Shown here in pieces: positions 16,812-26,014 of a stretch of DNA of 64,000 bases. This DNA comes from Rhodoligotrophos defluvii (GTDB lineage Bacteria; Pseudomonadota; Alphaproteobacteria; Rhizobiales; Im1). The position numbers and the translations under genes were made by a program. Every line of letters starts with the position of its first letter. The first letter of the stretch is position 1. The stretch covers positions 116,009-180,008 of the forward strand of contig NZ_SZZM01000003.1 in NCBI RefSeq assembly GCF_005281615.1, in the 5' to 3' direction. The notes beneath the pieces are model-generated. The model made no database searches and was not told the origin of the DNA. It was given only the letters and a program-made list of their open reading frames with translations.

Positions 16812-18169
16812 GAGCGGTCGCTTTCGGAAAGATTGACGGAAGAGCCGGAGCCGTGGCTGTCGCCGGAGCGCACGGCATGGCCCGCCATGGTCGTGCCGTG
16901 GCCAAGCACCTGTCGGCGCTGCATCTGCTGCGCCCATGCCGGAGGACCGCCAGCGGAGGCCGAGGCCGATGCGGCGGCGGCATCGCCTGCGCCGCCGAGG
17001 GTGCCCATGGAAGATGACCCGCCTGTCGCGCCGAACCCGGCGCGAACACCATCTGAGAAACTGGACCTGACGCTCTCGTTTGCCCTGGAAGCGGCGCGTT
17101 TCAGCGGCGAGGCGGAGGCGGAACCGGATGCCCGGGCGACACCTCCAAGACCGGAGACGACACCTGCCGCACCGGACTGGCCCAGCGATCCGACGCTATA
17201 GGCGGCTGTGGCGCCTCCCGCGGCGGTCGCGCCACCACGGACGGCCGCGGCTCCTCCCGACAGGGCGGCCGCGCCTCCCCTTGCGGCCATGCCTGCGGCG
17301 GCGCCTCCCGCCAGCACCATGCCACCGGCGGCAAGGCCGGTGCCGACAGCCGAGCCGGCTCCGAGCTGCGGCCCGCCCGAGACAAGGCCCGAGGCGATAC
17401 CGGGGCCGAAGATGCCGAGACCGAGAAGGGAGAGAGCGGCCAGCACGATCGCCATGGCATCGTCGATGGTCGGGGTCGCGCCGCCGAAACCGGCGGTGAA
17501 CTGGGAAAACAGCGTCGAGCCGATGCCGATGATGACGGCGAGGACCAGCACCTTGATGCCGGAGGAGACGACGTTGCCGAGCACACGCTCGGCCATGAAG
17601 GCGGTCTTGCCGAAAAGGCCGAAGGGAATGAGGACGAACCCGGCAAGCGTCGTCAGCTTGAACTCGATCAGGGTGACGAAGAGCTGGATCGCAAGGATGA
17701 AGAAGGCGAGCAGCACCAGCGCCCAGGCGAACAGCAGGCAGGCGATCTGGATGAAATTCTCGAAGAAGGAAACGAAGCCCATCAGATCCGAGATCGCGTC
17801 GAGCAGCGGTCGGCCTGCATCGAGGCCTGTCTGCGCGACGCGGCCGGGGCGCATCAGATCGGCAGCGGAAAAACTGGTTCCGGAGGCTTGCAGGCCGAGT
17901 CCCGCAAAGCTGTCGAAAACGATCTTCGCGAGATTGTTCCAGTTGCCGATCAGGTAGGCGAAGACACCAACGAAGAGGGTCTTCTTCACCAGCCTGGCGA
18001 TGATGTCGTCGTCGGCACCCCAGCTCCAGAATAGAGCCGCGAGCGTCACATCGATGACGATCAGGGTGGTCGCGATGAAGGCGACTTCGCCGCCGAGCAA
18101 GCCGAAGCCGCTGTCGATATAGCTCGTGAAGACGCCGAGAAAATTGTCGATGACCCCCATCCCGCCCAC
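16808..18169 (-). CDS. trbL: Conjugal transfer protein TrbL (VirB6 homologue)
   Basis: 453 residues from GTG 18169; an ATG three codons later is possible. Several membrane segments in the first 270 residues (for example FIATTLIVIDVTLAALFW and ACLLFAWALVLLAFFILAI), then a long glycine/alanine/serine-rich cytoplasmic or periplasmic tail. This is the polytopic inner-membrane channel component. The low-complexity tail is normal for TrbL. Confidence 0.92.
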   Translation of the reverse strand: MGGMGVIDNFLGVFTSYIDSGFGLLGGEVAFIATTLIVIDVTLAALFWSWGADDDIIARLVKKTLFVGVFAYLIGNWNNLAKIVFDSFAGLGLQASGTSFSAADLMRPGRVAQTGLDAGRPLLDAISDLMGFVSFFENFIQIACLLFAWALVLLAFFILAIQLFVTLIEFKLTTLAGFVLIPFGLFGKTAFMAERVLGNVVSSGIKVLVLAVIIGIGSTLFSQFTAGFGGATPTIDDAMAIVLAALSLLGLGIFGPGIASGLVSGGPQLGAGSAVGTGLAAGGMVLAGGAAAGMAARGGAAALSGGAAAVRGGATAAGGATAAYSVGSLGQSGAAGVVSGLGGVARASGSASASPLKRAASRANESVRSSFSDGVRAGFGATGGSSSMGTLGGAGDAAAASASASAGGPPAWAQQMQRRQVLGHGTTMAGHAVRSGDSHGSGSSVNLSESDRS

Positions 18170-18172
18170 GGC

Positions 18173-18460
18173 TCATCGCTCCCCTTCGACTGCTGGGGCG
18201 GCGGGCGCCGGAGAACGGCCAAGGAAGCGGTCGCGGGACTCTGCCCAGGCCGAAAGACACTCGGCATCGCTGGTGGCGGCTTCTCCGAGTCGCTGGCATC
18301 GCCGAAGCGTCAGGCGCAGAGGATCCGCCTCGGGCTGGAGCTCCGGCGCGGACCTCACCCGCGCCGGTTCCTCTTCCCGGGTCATCTCGATCACCGTGGC
18401 GGTGATCGCTATGGCGATGAATATGATCACCCCGATCCGGGCCAGCATTTTCCCATCCAT
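18173..18460 (-). CDS. Putative entry exclusion protein TrbK-alt
   Basis: 95 residues: one N-terminal membrane helix (IGVIIFIAIAITATVIEM, about 9-26) followed by a short polar region with two cysteines (RRCQRL, AECLSAW). The position between trbJ and trbL and this layout match the TrbK-alt family, thought to prevent redundant transfer between cells carrying the same element. It lacks a lipobox, unlike classical TrbK. Confidence 0.8.
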   Translation of the reverse strand: MDGKMLARIGVIIFIAIAITATVIEMTREEEPARVRSAPELQPEADPLRLTLRRCQRLGEAATSDAECLSAWAESRDRFLGRSPAPAAPAVEGER

Positions 18461-18477
18461 GGGACCCCCTCCCGGGA

Positions 18478-19257
18478 TCAGTTGCCGCTGTTGAACATCT
18501 GCGCGTTGCCCGGCTGATAGCCCGAGCCAGGTGTCAGAAAGCGCTCGCGCTGGATGCGGCCTTGTTCGGCGGCTGTCGCCCGGTCGGCCTCGAGCATGGC
18601 TGTGGCGCGGCCATTGGCGGAGATCACCGCGATGAGGTCCGAAAGCTGTTGGGATTGCAGTGCGAGAAGCTGGTTGCCCGCCTGCGTCGCTTGCAGCGCA
18701 CCGACCGCATTTTGGCTCTGATCGACCAGCGCAGACATCGCGCTGCGATTGCTGTCGATATTGCCGACCACGCCGGCCTGCACGCGCATGGCGTCCTGCA
18801 ACCCGCCAACGGTGTTTTCCCAGCGCGAACGGGCATCGGCGATCAGCTGCGCGTCGGTGGCCGAGATCGAGAGCTTGCCGTAGTCCTGCTGGAACATCCG
18901 GTCGATCTGCTGGACGTCGAAGGCGATGCTCTGGGCCTGGCTCAAGAGCTGCTGGGTGCGCTGGATGTTTTGCTGAAGCTGCTGGAGCGAGGAAAACGGC
19001 AGGCTCGAGAGATTGCGGGCCTGGTTGATGAGCATCTGCGCTTCGTTCTGAAGCTGGGCGATCTGATTGTTGATCTGCTCCAGGGATCGGGCGGCTGTCA
19101 GCAGGTTTTCGGCATGATTGGTCGGATCATAGACGATGCGGCCGAACCCGCCGAAAAAGGCGTGTGCGGGTGTGGTGAGCACCGGCGCAAGCGGCGTCGC
19201 AAGCGCCAGGGCGAGCAGCGAGACACGCGTGAAACGGTGCAATTTGGGAAAGGTCAC
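18478..19257 (-). CDS. trbJ: Conjugal transfer protein TrbJ (VirB5-like)
   Basis: 259 residues with a cleavable signal peptide (SLLALALATPLAPVLTTPAHA) and a mature protein that starts FFGGFGRIVYDPTNHAEN, a TrbJ hallmark, followed by glutamine-rich coiled-coil helices. It is a periplasmic minor-pilus or adhesin component. Overlaps the trbE stop by 4 nt. Confidence 0.92.
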   Translation of the reverse strand: MTFPKLHRFTRVSLLALALATPLAPVLTTPAHAFFGGFGRIVYDPTNHAENLLTAARSLEQINNQIAQLQNEAQMLINQARNLSSLPFSSLQQLQQNIQRTQQLLSQAQSIAFDVQQIDRMFQQDYGKLSISATDAQLIADARSRWENTVGGLQDAMRVQAGVVGNIDSNRSAMSALVDQSQNAVGALQATQAGNQLLALQSQQLSDLIAVISANGRATAMLEADRATAAEQGRIQRERFLTPGSGYQPGNAQMFNSGN

Positions 19258-21797
19258 AGGTCGATCTCCTCTTGGCTGAACTCTTCATCGATTGAGAATT
19301 CGTCTTGGGGCCCGGCTTGGCTCGAGATGCCTATTGCCGGCTCATCCTCCGGGCCCGAAGGCGGCTGCGGGACGAGATTGGGGAGGCCGGGGATCAGGTC
19401 GGCGGCCCAGTCCACGCCGCGATGGCGCAGCCAGGCGGCAAGGAAGCCGTCGGCCCCATGCTCGGCGTGGACGCGCTCGATGGCGGCCTGATCGGATTTG
19501 GAAGACGCGGCGCAGAGCGCGAGTCCGACTTCGCTGAGGCCCAGCTCGAACAGCCGGTTGCCGCGTCGCGACTGGCAGTAATAGTCCCGCTTGGGTGTCG
19601 CCCGTGCGAGGATCTCGATCTGGCGATCGTTGAGACCGAAGCGGCGATAGATGGCCGTGATCTGCGGCTCTATCGCGCGCTCGTTCGGCAGCAAGAGCCG
19701 CGTCGGGCAGCTCTCGATGATGGCGGGCGCGATCGCGCTGCCATCAATGTCCGACAGGCTCTGCGTGGCGAAAATGACCGAGGCGTTCTTCTTGCGGAGC
19801 GTTTTCAGCCATTCGCGGAGCTGGCCGGAGAAACCGTCATCGTCGAGGGCGAGCCAGCCCTCGTCGATGATGAGCAGCGTCGGGCGGCCATCGAGCCGGT
19901 CGCCAATCCGATGGAACAGGTAGGACAGGACCGCAGGCGCCGCTCCGGTTCCGACGAGCCCTTCGATCTCGAATGCCTGCACGTCGGCGGAGCCGAGGTG
20001 CTCGGTCTCGGCGTCAAGAAGCCGGCCATAGGGACCGCCAACACAATAGGGTCGCAGCGCCTGTTTGAGGTCATTGGATTGCAGCAGCACGGCGAGGCCG
20101 GTGATGGTGCGTTCGCCGGGGGGCGCGGACGCGAGCGAGGACAGCGCCGTCCAGATGTGCTCCTTCACCTCCGGTGTGACGGCGACACCCTCGCGCGCCA
20201 GGATCGCGCCGATCCAGTCGGCAGCCCAGGAGCGCTCATAGGCATCGTCGATGCGGGAGAGCGGTTGCAGCGACACCGAGGCGTCCGACCCGTCGGTCAA
20301 TCCGCCGCCCAGATCGTGCCAGTTCCCACCCATGGCGAGCGCCGCGGCTCGGATGGATCCGCCGAAGTCGAAGGCGAAGACCTGGGCTTTCGCGTAACGG
20401 CGGAACTGGAGCGCCATCAGCGCCAGCAACACCGATTTGCCCGCGCCGGTCGGGCCGACGACGAGCGTGTGGCCGACATCCCCGATATGGAGGGAAAGCC
20501 GGAACGGCGTACTTCCCTCGGTCTTGCCATAGAGCAAGGGGGGCGCACCGAGATGGTCGTTCCGTTCCGGCCCTGCCCACACGGCACTCAGAGGGATCAT
20601 GTGGGCAAGATTGAGCGTCGAGATCGGCGGCTGCCGGACATTGGCATAGGCATGACCGGGTAGAGAGCCGAGCCAGGCATCGACCGCGTTGACGGTCTCG
20701 GCCATTGCCGTGAAGTCGCGGCCCTGAATGACCTTCTCGGCGAGCCGCAGCTTTTCGTCGGCGATGCGCGGATCGGCATCCCAGACCGTGATGGTGGCCG
20801 TGACATAGGCCATGCCCGCCATGTCCTGCCCAAGTTCCTGGAGGGCCATATCGGCGTCGGCGGCCTTGTTGGCCGCATCGGTGTCGACCAGTGCGGACTG
20901 CTCGTTGGTCATCACCTCCTTGACGATCGCGGCGATCGACTTGCGCTTGGCGAACCATTGCCGGCGGATTCTGGTGAGCAGCCTTGTCGCTTCGAGCTTG
21001 TCGAGGAGGATCGCCCGCGTGCTCCAGCGATAGGGAAATGCCAGCCGGTTCATTTCTTCCAGCAGGCCGGGCGTCGTGGCCGTGGGAAAGCCGATGATGG
21101 TGAGGACACGCAGATGCTGATCTCCGAGGCGCGGCTCCAGCCCGCCGGTCAGCGGCTGGTCGGCAAGCAACGCATCGAGATGCATCGGCACCTCCGGCAC
21201 GCGCACGCGATGCCGGTTGGTCGAGATCGTCGAGTGGAGATAGGTGAGCGTCTCCGGGTCGTCGAGCCAACGGCATTCAGGCATGAAGCCGTCGAGCAGG
21301 GCCAGAACGCGGTCGGTGCGATCCACGAAACCGCGCAGCAACTCCCAGGGATTCACGCCCGATTGCGCGCGGCCCTCATAGAGCCAGGTCTCGGCACGCG
21401 CGGAATCCTCGGCCGGCGGCAGCCAGAGGAAGGTCAGGAAATAGCCCGACACGAAATGCGCGCCGGCCTCCTCGAATGCCGCCTTGCGCTCGGCGTCGAC
21501 CAAGGCCGATGCCGGGTCGGGAAACAGGCTTTCGGGATAGGTCGCGGCCTCGCTGCGCTGCGCCTCGACAAAGATCGACCAGCCGGAGCCGAGACGGCGC
21601 AGCGCATTGTTGATGCGGCCAGCCACGGCGACCAGTTCGGCGGCGACCGACGAATCCAGATCCGGCCCGCGAAACTTCGCCGTCCTCTGGAAGCTGCCAT
21701 CCTTGTTTAGCACCACGCCGGAGCCGGCCAATGCGGCCCAAGGCAGATAGTCGGCCATGCGAGTGGCTGTCCGGCGGTATTCGGCCAGGTTCATCAT
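19254..21797 (-). CDS. trbE: Conjugal transfer ATPase TrbE (VirB4 homologue)
   Basis: 847 residues from the ATG at 21797 (MMNLAEYRR); a longer upstream reading overlaps trbD and is rejected. N-terminal VirB4 domain, then Walker A GPTGAGKS (448-455) and Walker B LLIIDEGWLALDD (about 640). This is the energising ATPase of pilus assembly and substrate passage, on the inner face of the membrane. Confidence 0.93.
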   Translation of the reverse strand: MMNLAEYRRTATRMADYLPWAALAGSGVVLNKDGSFQRTAKFRGPDLDSSVAAELVAVAGRINNALRRLGSGWSIFVEAQRSEAATYPESLFPDPASALVDAERKAAFEEAGAHFVSGYFLTFLWLPPAEDSARAETWLYEGRAQSGVNPWELLRGFVDRTDRVLALLDGFMPECRWLDDPETLTYLHSTISTNRHRVRVPEVPMHLDALLADQPLTGGLEPRLGDQHLRVLTIIGFPTATTPGLLEEMNRLAFPYRWSTRAILLDKLEATRLLTRIRRQWFAKRKSIAAIVKEVMTNEQSALVDTDAANKAADADMALQELGQDMAGMAYVTATITVWDADPRIADEKLRLAEKVIQGRDFTAMAETVNAVDAWLGSLPGHAYANVRQPPISTLNLAHMIPLSAVWAGPERNDHLGAPPLLYGKTEGSTPFRLSLHIGDVGHTLVVGPTGAGKSVLLALMALQFRRYAKAQVFAFDFGGSIRAAALAMGGNWHDLGGGLTDGSDASVSLQPLSRIDDAYERSWAADWIGAILAREGVAVTPEVKEHIWTALSSLASAPPGERTITGLAVLLQSNDLKQALRPYCVGGPYGRLLDAETEHLGSADVQAFEIEGLVGTGAAPAVLSYLFHRIGDRLDGRPTLLIIDEGWLALDDDGFSGQLREWLKTLRKKNASVIFATQSLSDIDGSAIAPAIIESCPTRLLLPNERAIEPQITAIYRRFGLNDRQIEILARATPKRDYYCQSRRGNRLFELGLSEVGLALCAASSKSDQAAIERVHAEHGADGFLAAWLRHRGVDWAADLIPGLPNLVPQPPSGPEDEPAIGISSQAGPQDEFSIDEEFSQEEIDL

Positions 21798-21807
21798 CGC
21801 CGCGCCC

Positions 21808-22089
21808 TCACACCGCCAGGAAAGCCGGGATACGCAGATGCCGGCGGCCGACTTCGACGAAGAGCGGGTCGCGTTTTGCCGCCCAAACCGCCACGAAATG
21901 CCCGACGGCCCAGATCGCCAGACCGACCAGCCAAAGGCGCAGGCCGAGGCCCACGGCCCCGGCGAGCGTTCCATTCAGGATCGCAATGGATCGTGGCGCG
22001 CCGCCCAGCAGGATGTGTTCGGTCAGCGCCCGGTGAACCGGGACGGTGAAGCCCGGCACGGCATCGAGCTGTTCGAGAACGGCCGCCAT
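21808..22089 (-). CDS. trbD: Conjugal transfer protein TrbD (VirB3 homologue)
   Basis: 93 residues from ATG 22089, overlapping the trbC stop as TGATG. Two hydrophobic segments (SIAILNGTLAGAVGLGL and WLVGLAIWAVGHFVAVWAA) and the conserved start VHRALTEHILLGGAPR typical of TrbD. Small inner-membrane partner of TrbE. Confidence 0.9.
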   Translation of the reverse strand: MAAVLEQLDAVPGFTVPVHRALTEHILLGGAPRSIAILNGTLAGAVGLGLRLWLVGLAIWAVGHFVAVWAAKRDPLFVEVGRRHLRIPAFLAV

Positions 22090-22421
22090 CAGATGAGCGC
22101 CCCGCCGCCGAACGAGAAGAAGGACAGAAAGAAGCTCGATGCCGCAAAGGCGATGGAGATGCCGAAGACGATCTGGATCAGCCGGCGAAAGCCGCCAGAG
22201 GTGTCGCCAAAGGCCAGCGTCAGGCCGGTCACGATGATAATGATGACGGCGATGATCTTCGCGACCGGTCCCTCGATCGATTCGAGAATGCTCTGGAGCG
22301 GCGCCTCCCAGGGCATGGATGACCCGGACGCATGAGCGGCCGGGGCCATGAACAGGCTGACATAGGTGACGGCCGCGGCTGTCGCGACGTGACGGCGCAT
22401 GCGCAAGGCGTGACGGATCAT
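22089..22421 (-). CDS. trbC: Conjugal transfer pilin TrbC (VirB2 homologue)
   Basis: 110 residues: signal peptide (VTYVSLFMAPAAHA), a short N-terminus beginning SGSSMPWEAPLQ, and two hydrophobic helices (AKIIAVIIIIVTGLTLAFG and IQIVFGISIAFAASSFFLSF). This is the layout of VirB2-type major pilins. Start overlaps the trbB stop by ATGA. Confidence 0.9.
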   Translation of the reverse strand: MIRHALRMRRHVATAAAVTYVSLFMAPAAHASGSSMPWEAPLQSILESIEGPVAKIIAVIIIIVTGLTLAFGDTSGGFRRLIQIVFGISIAFAASSFFLSFFSFGGGALI

Positions 22422-23398
22422 TCGGACTTCCCTTCTGAACTGATTGCGGGGGTGATGCGGTAGTCGCCGTCAGGGCTGAGCCCTTCGACGCGCGCGAGTT
22501 CGACAAGCCTTCGCGCGGACCCGCGTCCGGCGAGGACCGCGACCAGGTCGATCGTCTCGGCGATCAGGGCGCGCGGCACGGTGATGACGGCTTCCTGGAT
22601 AAGTTGTTCGAGGCGGCGCAGAGCGCCGATGCCGGAGCCGGCATGGATCGTGCCGATGCCGCCCGGATGTCCCGTCCCCCAGGCCTTGAGCAGGTCGAGC
22701 GCCTCGGCGCCACGCACCTCGCCTACGGGGATGCGATCCGGGCGAAGCCGCAGAGAGGAACGGACGAGGTCAGAGAGAGTCGCCACGCCATCTTTCGTGC
22801 GCATAGCGACGAGGTTGGGCGCGGCGCATTGCAACTCGCGCGTATCCTCGATGATGACGACGCGGTCCGAGCTGTTGGACACCTCGGCAAGCAGGGCATT
22901 GGTCAGGGTCGTCTTGCCGGTCGAGGTGCCGCCCGCGACGAGAATATTGGCGCGCGTCGCCACCGCCTCACGCAATGTCGCGCCCTGCTCGGCCGTCATG
23001 ATGCCTGCGGCGACATAGTCGTCGAGCGTGAACACCGCGACCGCTGGCTTGCGGATGGCGAAGGCGGGCGCGGCGACGACAGGCGGCAGCAGGCCTTCGA
23101 AGCGTTCGCCGGTCTCCGGTAGTTCGGCCGAAACCCGCGGCGCCCCGGCATGCACTTCGGCGCCGACATGATGGGCGACGAGCCGCACGATGCGTTCACC
23201 ATCGGCTGCGGGCAGAATCTCCCCCGTATCGGCCAGGCCCTCGGACAGCCGGTCCACCCAGATGCGGCCATCGGGATTGAGCATGACCTCGACGACCGCG
23301 GGGTCGTCCAGAAAGCGGGCGATGGCGGCTCCGAGCGCCGTGCGCAGCATGCGCGAACTGCGCGCGCGTCCTTCTGGGTTGTTATGTGAAGCCGCCAT
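22418..23398 (-). CDS. trbB: Conjugal transfer ATPase TrbB (VirB11 homologue)
   Basis: 326 residues. Walker A GGTSTGKT (156-163), Asp box [10 protein letters not shown], and His-box region [14 protein letters not shown] identify a VirB11-type hexameric traffic ATPase. It is the first gene of the trb operon, which runs without gaps to DUF2274. A perfect 14-bp palindrome lies 60 nt upstream of its start and may regulate the whole operon. Confidence 0.93.
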   Translation of the reverse strand: MAASHNNPEGRARSSRMLRTALGAAIARFLDDPAVVEVMLNPDGRIWVDRLSEGLADTGEILPAADGERIVRLVAHHVGAEVHAGAPRVSAELPETGERFEGLLPPVVAAPAFAIRKPAVAVFTLDDYVAAGIMTAEQGATLREAVATRANILVAGGTSTGKTTLTNALLAEVSNSSDRVVIIEDTRELQCAAPNLVAMRTKDGVATLSDLVRSSLRLRPDRIPVGEVRGAEALDLLKAWGTGHPGGIGTIHAGSGIGALRRLEQLIQEAVITVPRALIAETIDLVAVLAGRGSARRLVELARVEGLSPDGDYRITPAISSEGKSE

Positions 23399-23434
23399 CT
23401 TGTCCCCGTTCTGGCCGGGAACAATTCGGTCCTG

Positions 23435-23471
23435 CCCCGACGGGGACGATTAAAAGAACCCGAATTCGGGT
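23435..23471 (-). promoter_or_regulatory. Candidate operator of the trb operon
   Basis: ACCCGAATTCGGGT (23458-23471) is a perfect 14-bp palindrome, and CCCCG-A-CGGGG (23435-23445) is a second inverted repeat nearer trbB. On the minus strand TTGAAT and TTTAAT flank the palindrome with a 19-nt spacer, so it would sit between weak -35 and -10 elements. The ribbon-helix-helix protein encoded just upstream is the obvious candidate ligand. Confidence 0.45.
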
Positions 23472-23567
23472 GGATTCAACAACTGTCTTTCGGAGTAGTA
23501 CTGTAGCGTGCAAATACAGGAAATCGGCGGGATTGCCCGGCACCGTCGGCATGCTGCACGACCTCTA

Positions 23568-24002
23568 TCATGGCTCCGATCGCGCGGGGCTGATATCCTC
23601 GCTGATCTCCTGCCGGAGTTGCGGGCCTGCCGCCAGGCGGCGCCCGAGCGCGCCGACGAAAGCTTCATAGCGTTCGCTCGCTTTCGCCCGCGCCGCCTGG
23701 GCCGCAGGCTCGGGCAGCGCCGGAGTGCTGGTGAGCCAGAAGCGCACGAAAACCGCCAGGGTTTCCACGGAGATCCCGACATCGCGCTCCAGCCTTGAAA
23801 CGCGCCGATCGATCTGGTCGAGCCGCTTGACGATGGCCGCTTCACGACGTTCGTCGGCATCCGGCGACAGAAAGGACGCGATCGCGGCTTCCGCGATCAT
23901 CGATCGGGACTGACCACGGCGCGCAGCGAAGTCCGCCAACATCGTCATGATCTCGGGGTCGAGATAGACGGAGACCGGAGATTTCTTCTTGCGTGCGGTC
24001 AT
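23568..24002 (-). CDS. Ribbon-helix-helix (CopG-like) protein of the transfer region
   Basis: 144 residues. An N-terminal ribbon-helix-helix (SPVSVYLDPEIMTMLADFAARR and SRSMIAEAAIASFL, about 8-45) is followed by a charged coiled-coil linker and a hydrophobic segment (VETLAVFVRFWLTS). CopG-like proteins in this slot, between traG and trbB, are taken as transfer regulators or relaxosome accessory factors. Separated from the traG stop by 5 nt. Confidence 0.75.
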   Translation of the reverse strand: MTARKKKSPVSVYLDPEIMTMLADFAARRGQSRSMIAEAAIASFLSPDADERREAAIVKRLDQIDRRVSRLERDVGISVETLAVFVRFWLTSTPALPEPAAQAARAKASERYEAFVGALGRRLAAGPQLRQEISEDISPARSEP

Positions 24003-24007
24003 GGCAA

Positions 24008-25993
24008 TCAGAGGTCCATCCCGTCACCGGGATCCATGCTCACCTGACGCGCCACGTTCAGCCCCATCACCTGCGTGAGGCGCCGGCTGCGGGTTGCATC
24101 GTCCTCACCGTCCTCATCAGGCGGATCAAACTCGTTCTCGATCGGCTTCCTCTTCTCGATCGGATTGGCATGCCTCAACTCCGGCTGATGCCGGCGCTCG
24201 GAGCCGGTCGGATCTTCATCCGGATCGCCGGATGTCGTCGTGGTCGTGTCGAACAGCGGACGCTGCGGCACCGGCAAGGCGCTCCAGTCGTCGGACTGTG
24301 GCTTGCCGGATCGGACCGATTCCGGGGGCGCGAGGATGCGCTCCTTGAAGCGCACATCCTCGAAATAACGGGCCTTCTTCGCGCGGATCGGCGGGGTGCC
24401 TGCCACCATGACGATCTCGTCGGATGGCGGAAGCTGCATGATTTCGCCGGGCGTGAGCAACTGGCGGGCCGTCTCGGATCGCGAGACCATCAGGTGCCCG
24501 AGCCAGGGCGAAAGCCTGTGGCCGGCATAGTTCTTCATTGCCTTCATTTCGGTTGCCGTGCCGAGCGCATCGGACACGCGCTTGGCCGTTCGCTCGTCGT
24601 TGGTGGCGAAGCTCACGCGCACATGGCAATTGTCGAGGATCGAATTGTTCGGGCCGTAGGCTTTCTCGATCTGGTTCAGAGACTGGGCGATCAGGAAGCT
24701 CTTGAGACCGTAGCCTGCCATGAAGGCCAGGGCGCTCTCGAAGAAGTCCAGCCGACCGAGAGCCGGAAATTCGTCAAGCATGAGCAGGAGCCGATGCCGC
24801 CCCGCCTTGGTCTGCAAATCTTCGGTCAGGCGACGCCCGACCTGATTGAGGATGAGGCGGACAAGGGGCTTGGTCCGATTGATGTCAGACGGTGGCACGA
24901 CGAGATAGAGCGTCGTGGGCATTTCGCCCGCCACCAGGTCGGCAATACGCCAGTCGCAGCGGCGCGTCACCTCGGCGACGACGGGATCGCGGTAGAGACC
25001 GAGGAACGACATGGCGGTGGAGAGCACGCCCGAGCGCTCATTGTCAGATTTGTTCAGAAGTTCGCGCGCCGCGCTGGCGATGACCGGGTGCGGGCCGGCT
25101 TCCCCCAGATGCGCGGTCTTCATCATCGCATCGAGTGTCGCTTCGATCGTACGCCTTGGGTCGGAGAGGAACGAGGCCACGCCAGCGAGGGTCTTGTCGG
25201 GTTCGGCGTAGAGGACATGCAGGATGGCCCCGACCAACAAGGCATGACTGGTCTTCTCCCAGTGATTGCGCCGCTCAAGACTGCCTTCCGGATCGACCAG
25301 GATATCGGCGATGTTCTGGACGTCGCGGACCTCCCATTCACCGCGGCGAACCTCGAGCAGCGGATTATAGGCCGACGAATCCGGATTGGTCGGATCGAAC
25401 AGAAGCACCCTGCCGTGCCGGGCGCGAAAGCCCGCGGTGAGCTGCCAGTTCTCGCCCTTGATGTCATGGACGATTGCCGACCCTGGCCAGGTCAGGAGCG
25501 TGGGCACCACTAGGCCGACACCTTTGCCAGACCGTGTCGGCGCGAAACACAGGACATGCTCCGGTCCGTCGTGACGAAGATAGGCACGATCGAAGCGCCC
25601 AAGTACGACGCCATCGGGATCGAGGAGTCCCGCGGCCCTGACCTCATCGGGTCGCGCCCATCGGGCGGAACCATAGGTCTCCGCGTTCTTTGCCTCCCGC
25701 GCTCGCCAGACCGACATGAGAATCGCGACGGCAATGGCGATGAATCCGCCCGATGCCGCGATCATTCCACCCGTGGCGAAAATGCCCGGCGCATAGGCTT
25801 CATAGAAATACCACCACCAGAAGATCGCGGGCGGATAATAGACCGGCCAACCGCCGACCCGGAACCATGGCGACCCTAGCTGCACCTGAAACCCGAGCTC
25901 CCATGCCACGTATTGTGTCGCCGTCCATGTCGTGACGAGGACGATCAGAAAGACGGTGATGATCTGGCCCCAGAGGATTCTCGTCGCGGACAT
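24008..25993 (-). CDS. traG: Type IV coupling protein TraG (VirD4 homologue)
   Basis: 661 residues with two N-terminal membrane segments (about 8-30 and 72-95), Walker A APTRSGKG (151-158) and Walker B region LLLMLDEFPALGRLDF. It delivers the relaxase-bound strand to the secretion channel. The C-terminal tail is acidic and divergent, as usual for these proteins. ATG start. Confidence 0.93.
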   Translation of the reverse strand: MSATRILWGQIITVFLIVLVTTWTATQYVAWELGFQVQLGSPWFRVGGWPVYYPPAIFWWWYFYEAYAPGIFATGGMIAASGGFIAIAVAILMSVWRAREAKNAETYGSARWARPDEVRAAGLLDPDGVVLGRFDRAYLRHDGPEHVLCFAPTRSGKGVGLVVPTLLTWPGSAIVHDIKGENWQLTAGFRARHGRVLLFDPTNPDSSAYNPLLEVRRGEWEVRDVQNIADILVDPEGSLERRNHWEKTSHALLVGAILHVLYAEPDKTLAGVASFLSDPRRTIEATLDAMMKTAHLGEAGPHPVIASAARELLNKSDNERSGVLSTAMSFLGLYRDPVVAEVTRRCDWRIADLVAGEMPTTLYLVVPPSDINRTKPLVRLILNQVGRRLTEDLQTKAGRHRLLLMLDEFPALGRLDFFESALAFMAGYGLKSFLIAQSLNQIEKAYGPNNSILDNCHVRVSFATNDERTAKRVSDALGTATEMKAMKNYAGHRLSPWLGHLMVSRSETARQLLTPGEIMQLPPSDEIVMVAGTPPIRAKKARYFEDVRFKERILAPPESVRSGKPQSDDWSALPVPQRPLFDTTTTTSGDPDEDPTGSERRHQPELRHANPIEKRKPIENEFDPPDEDGEDDATRSRRLTQVMGLNVARQVSMDPGDGMDL

Positions 25994-26014
25994 GGTGGTT
26001 CCTTCCTTTGATTG

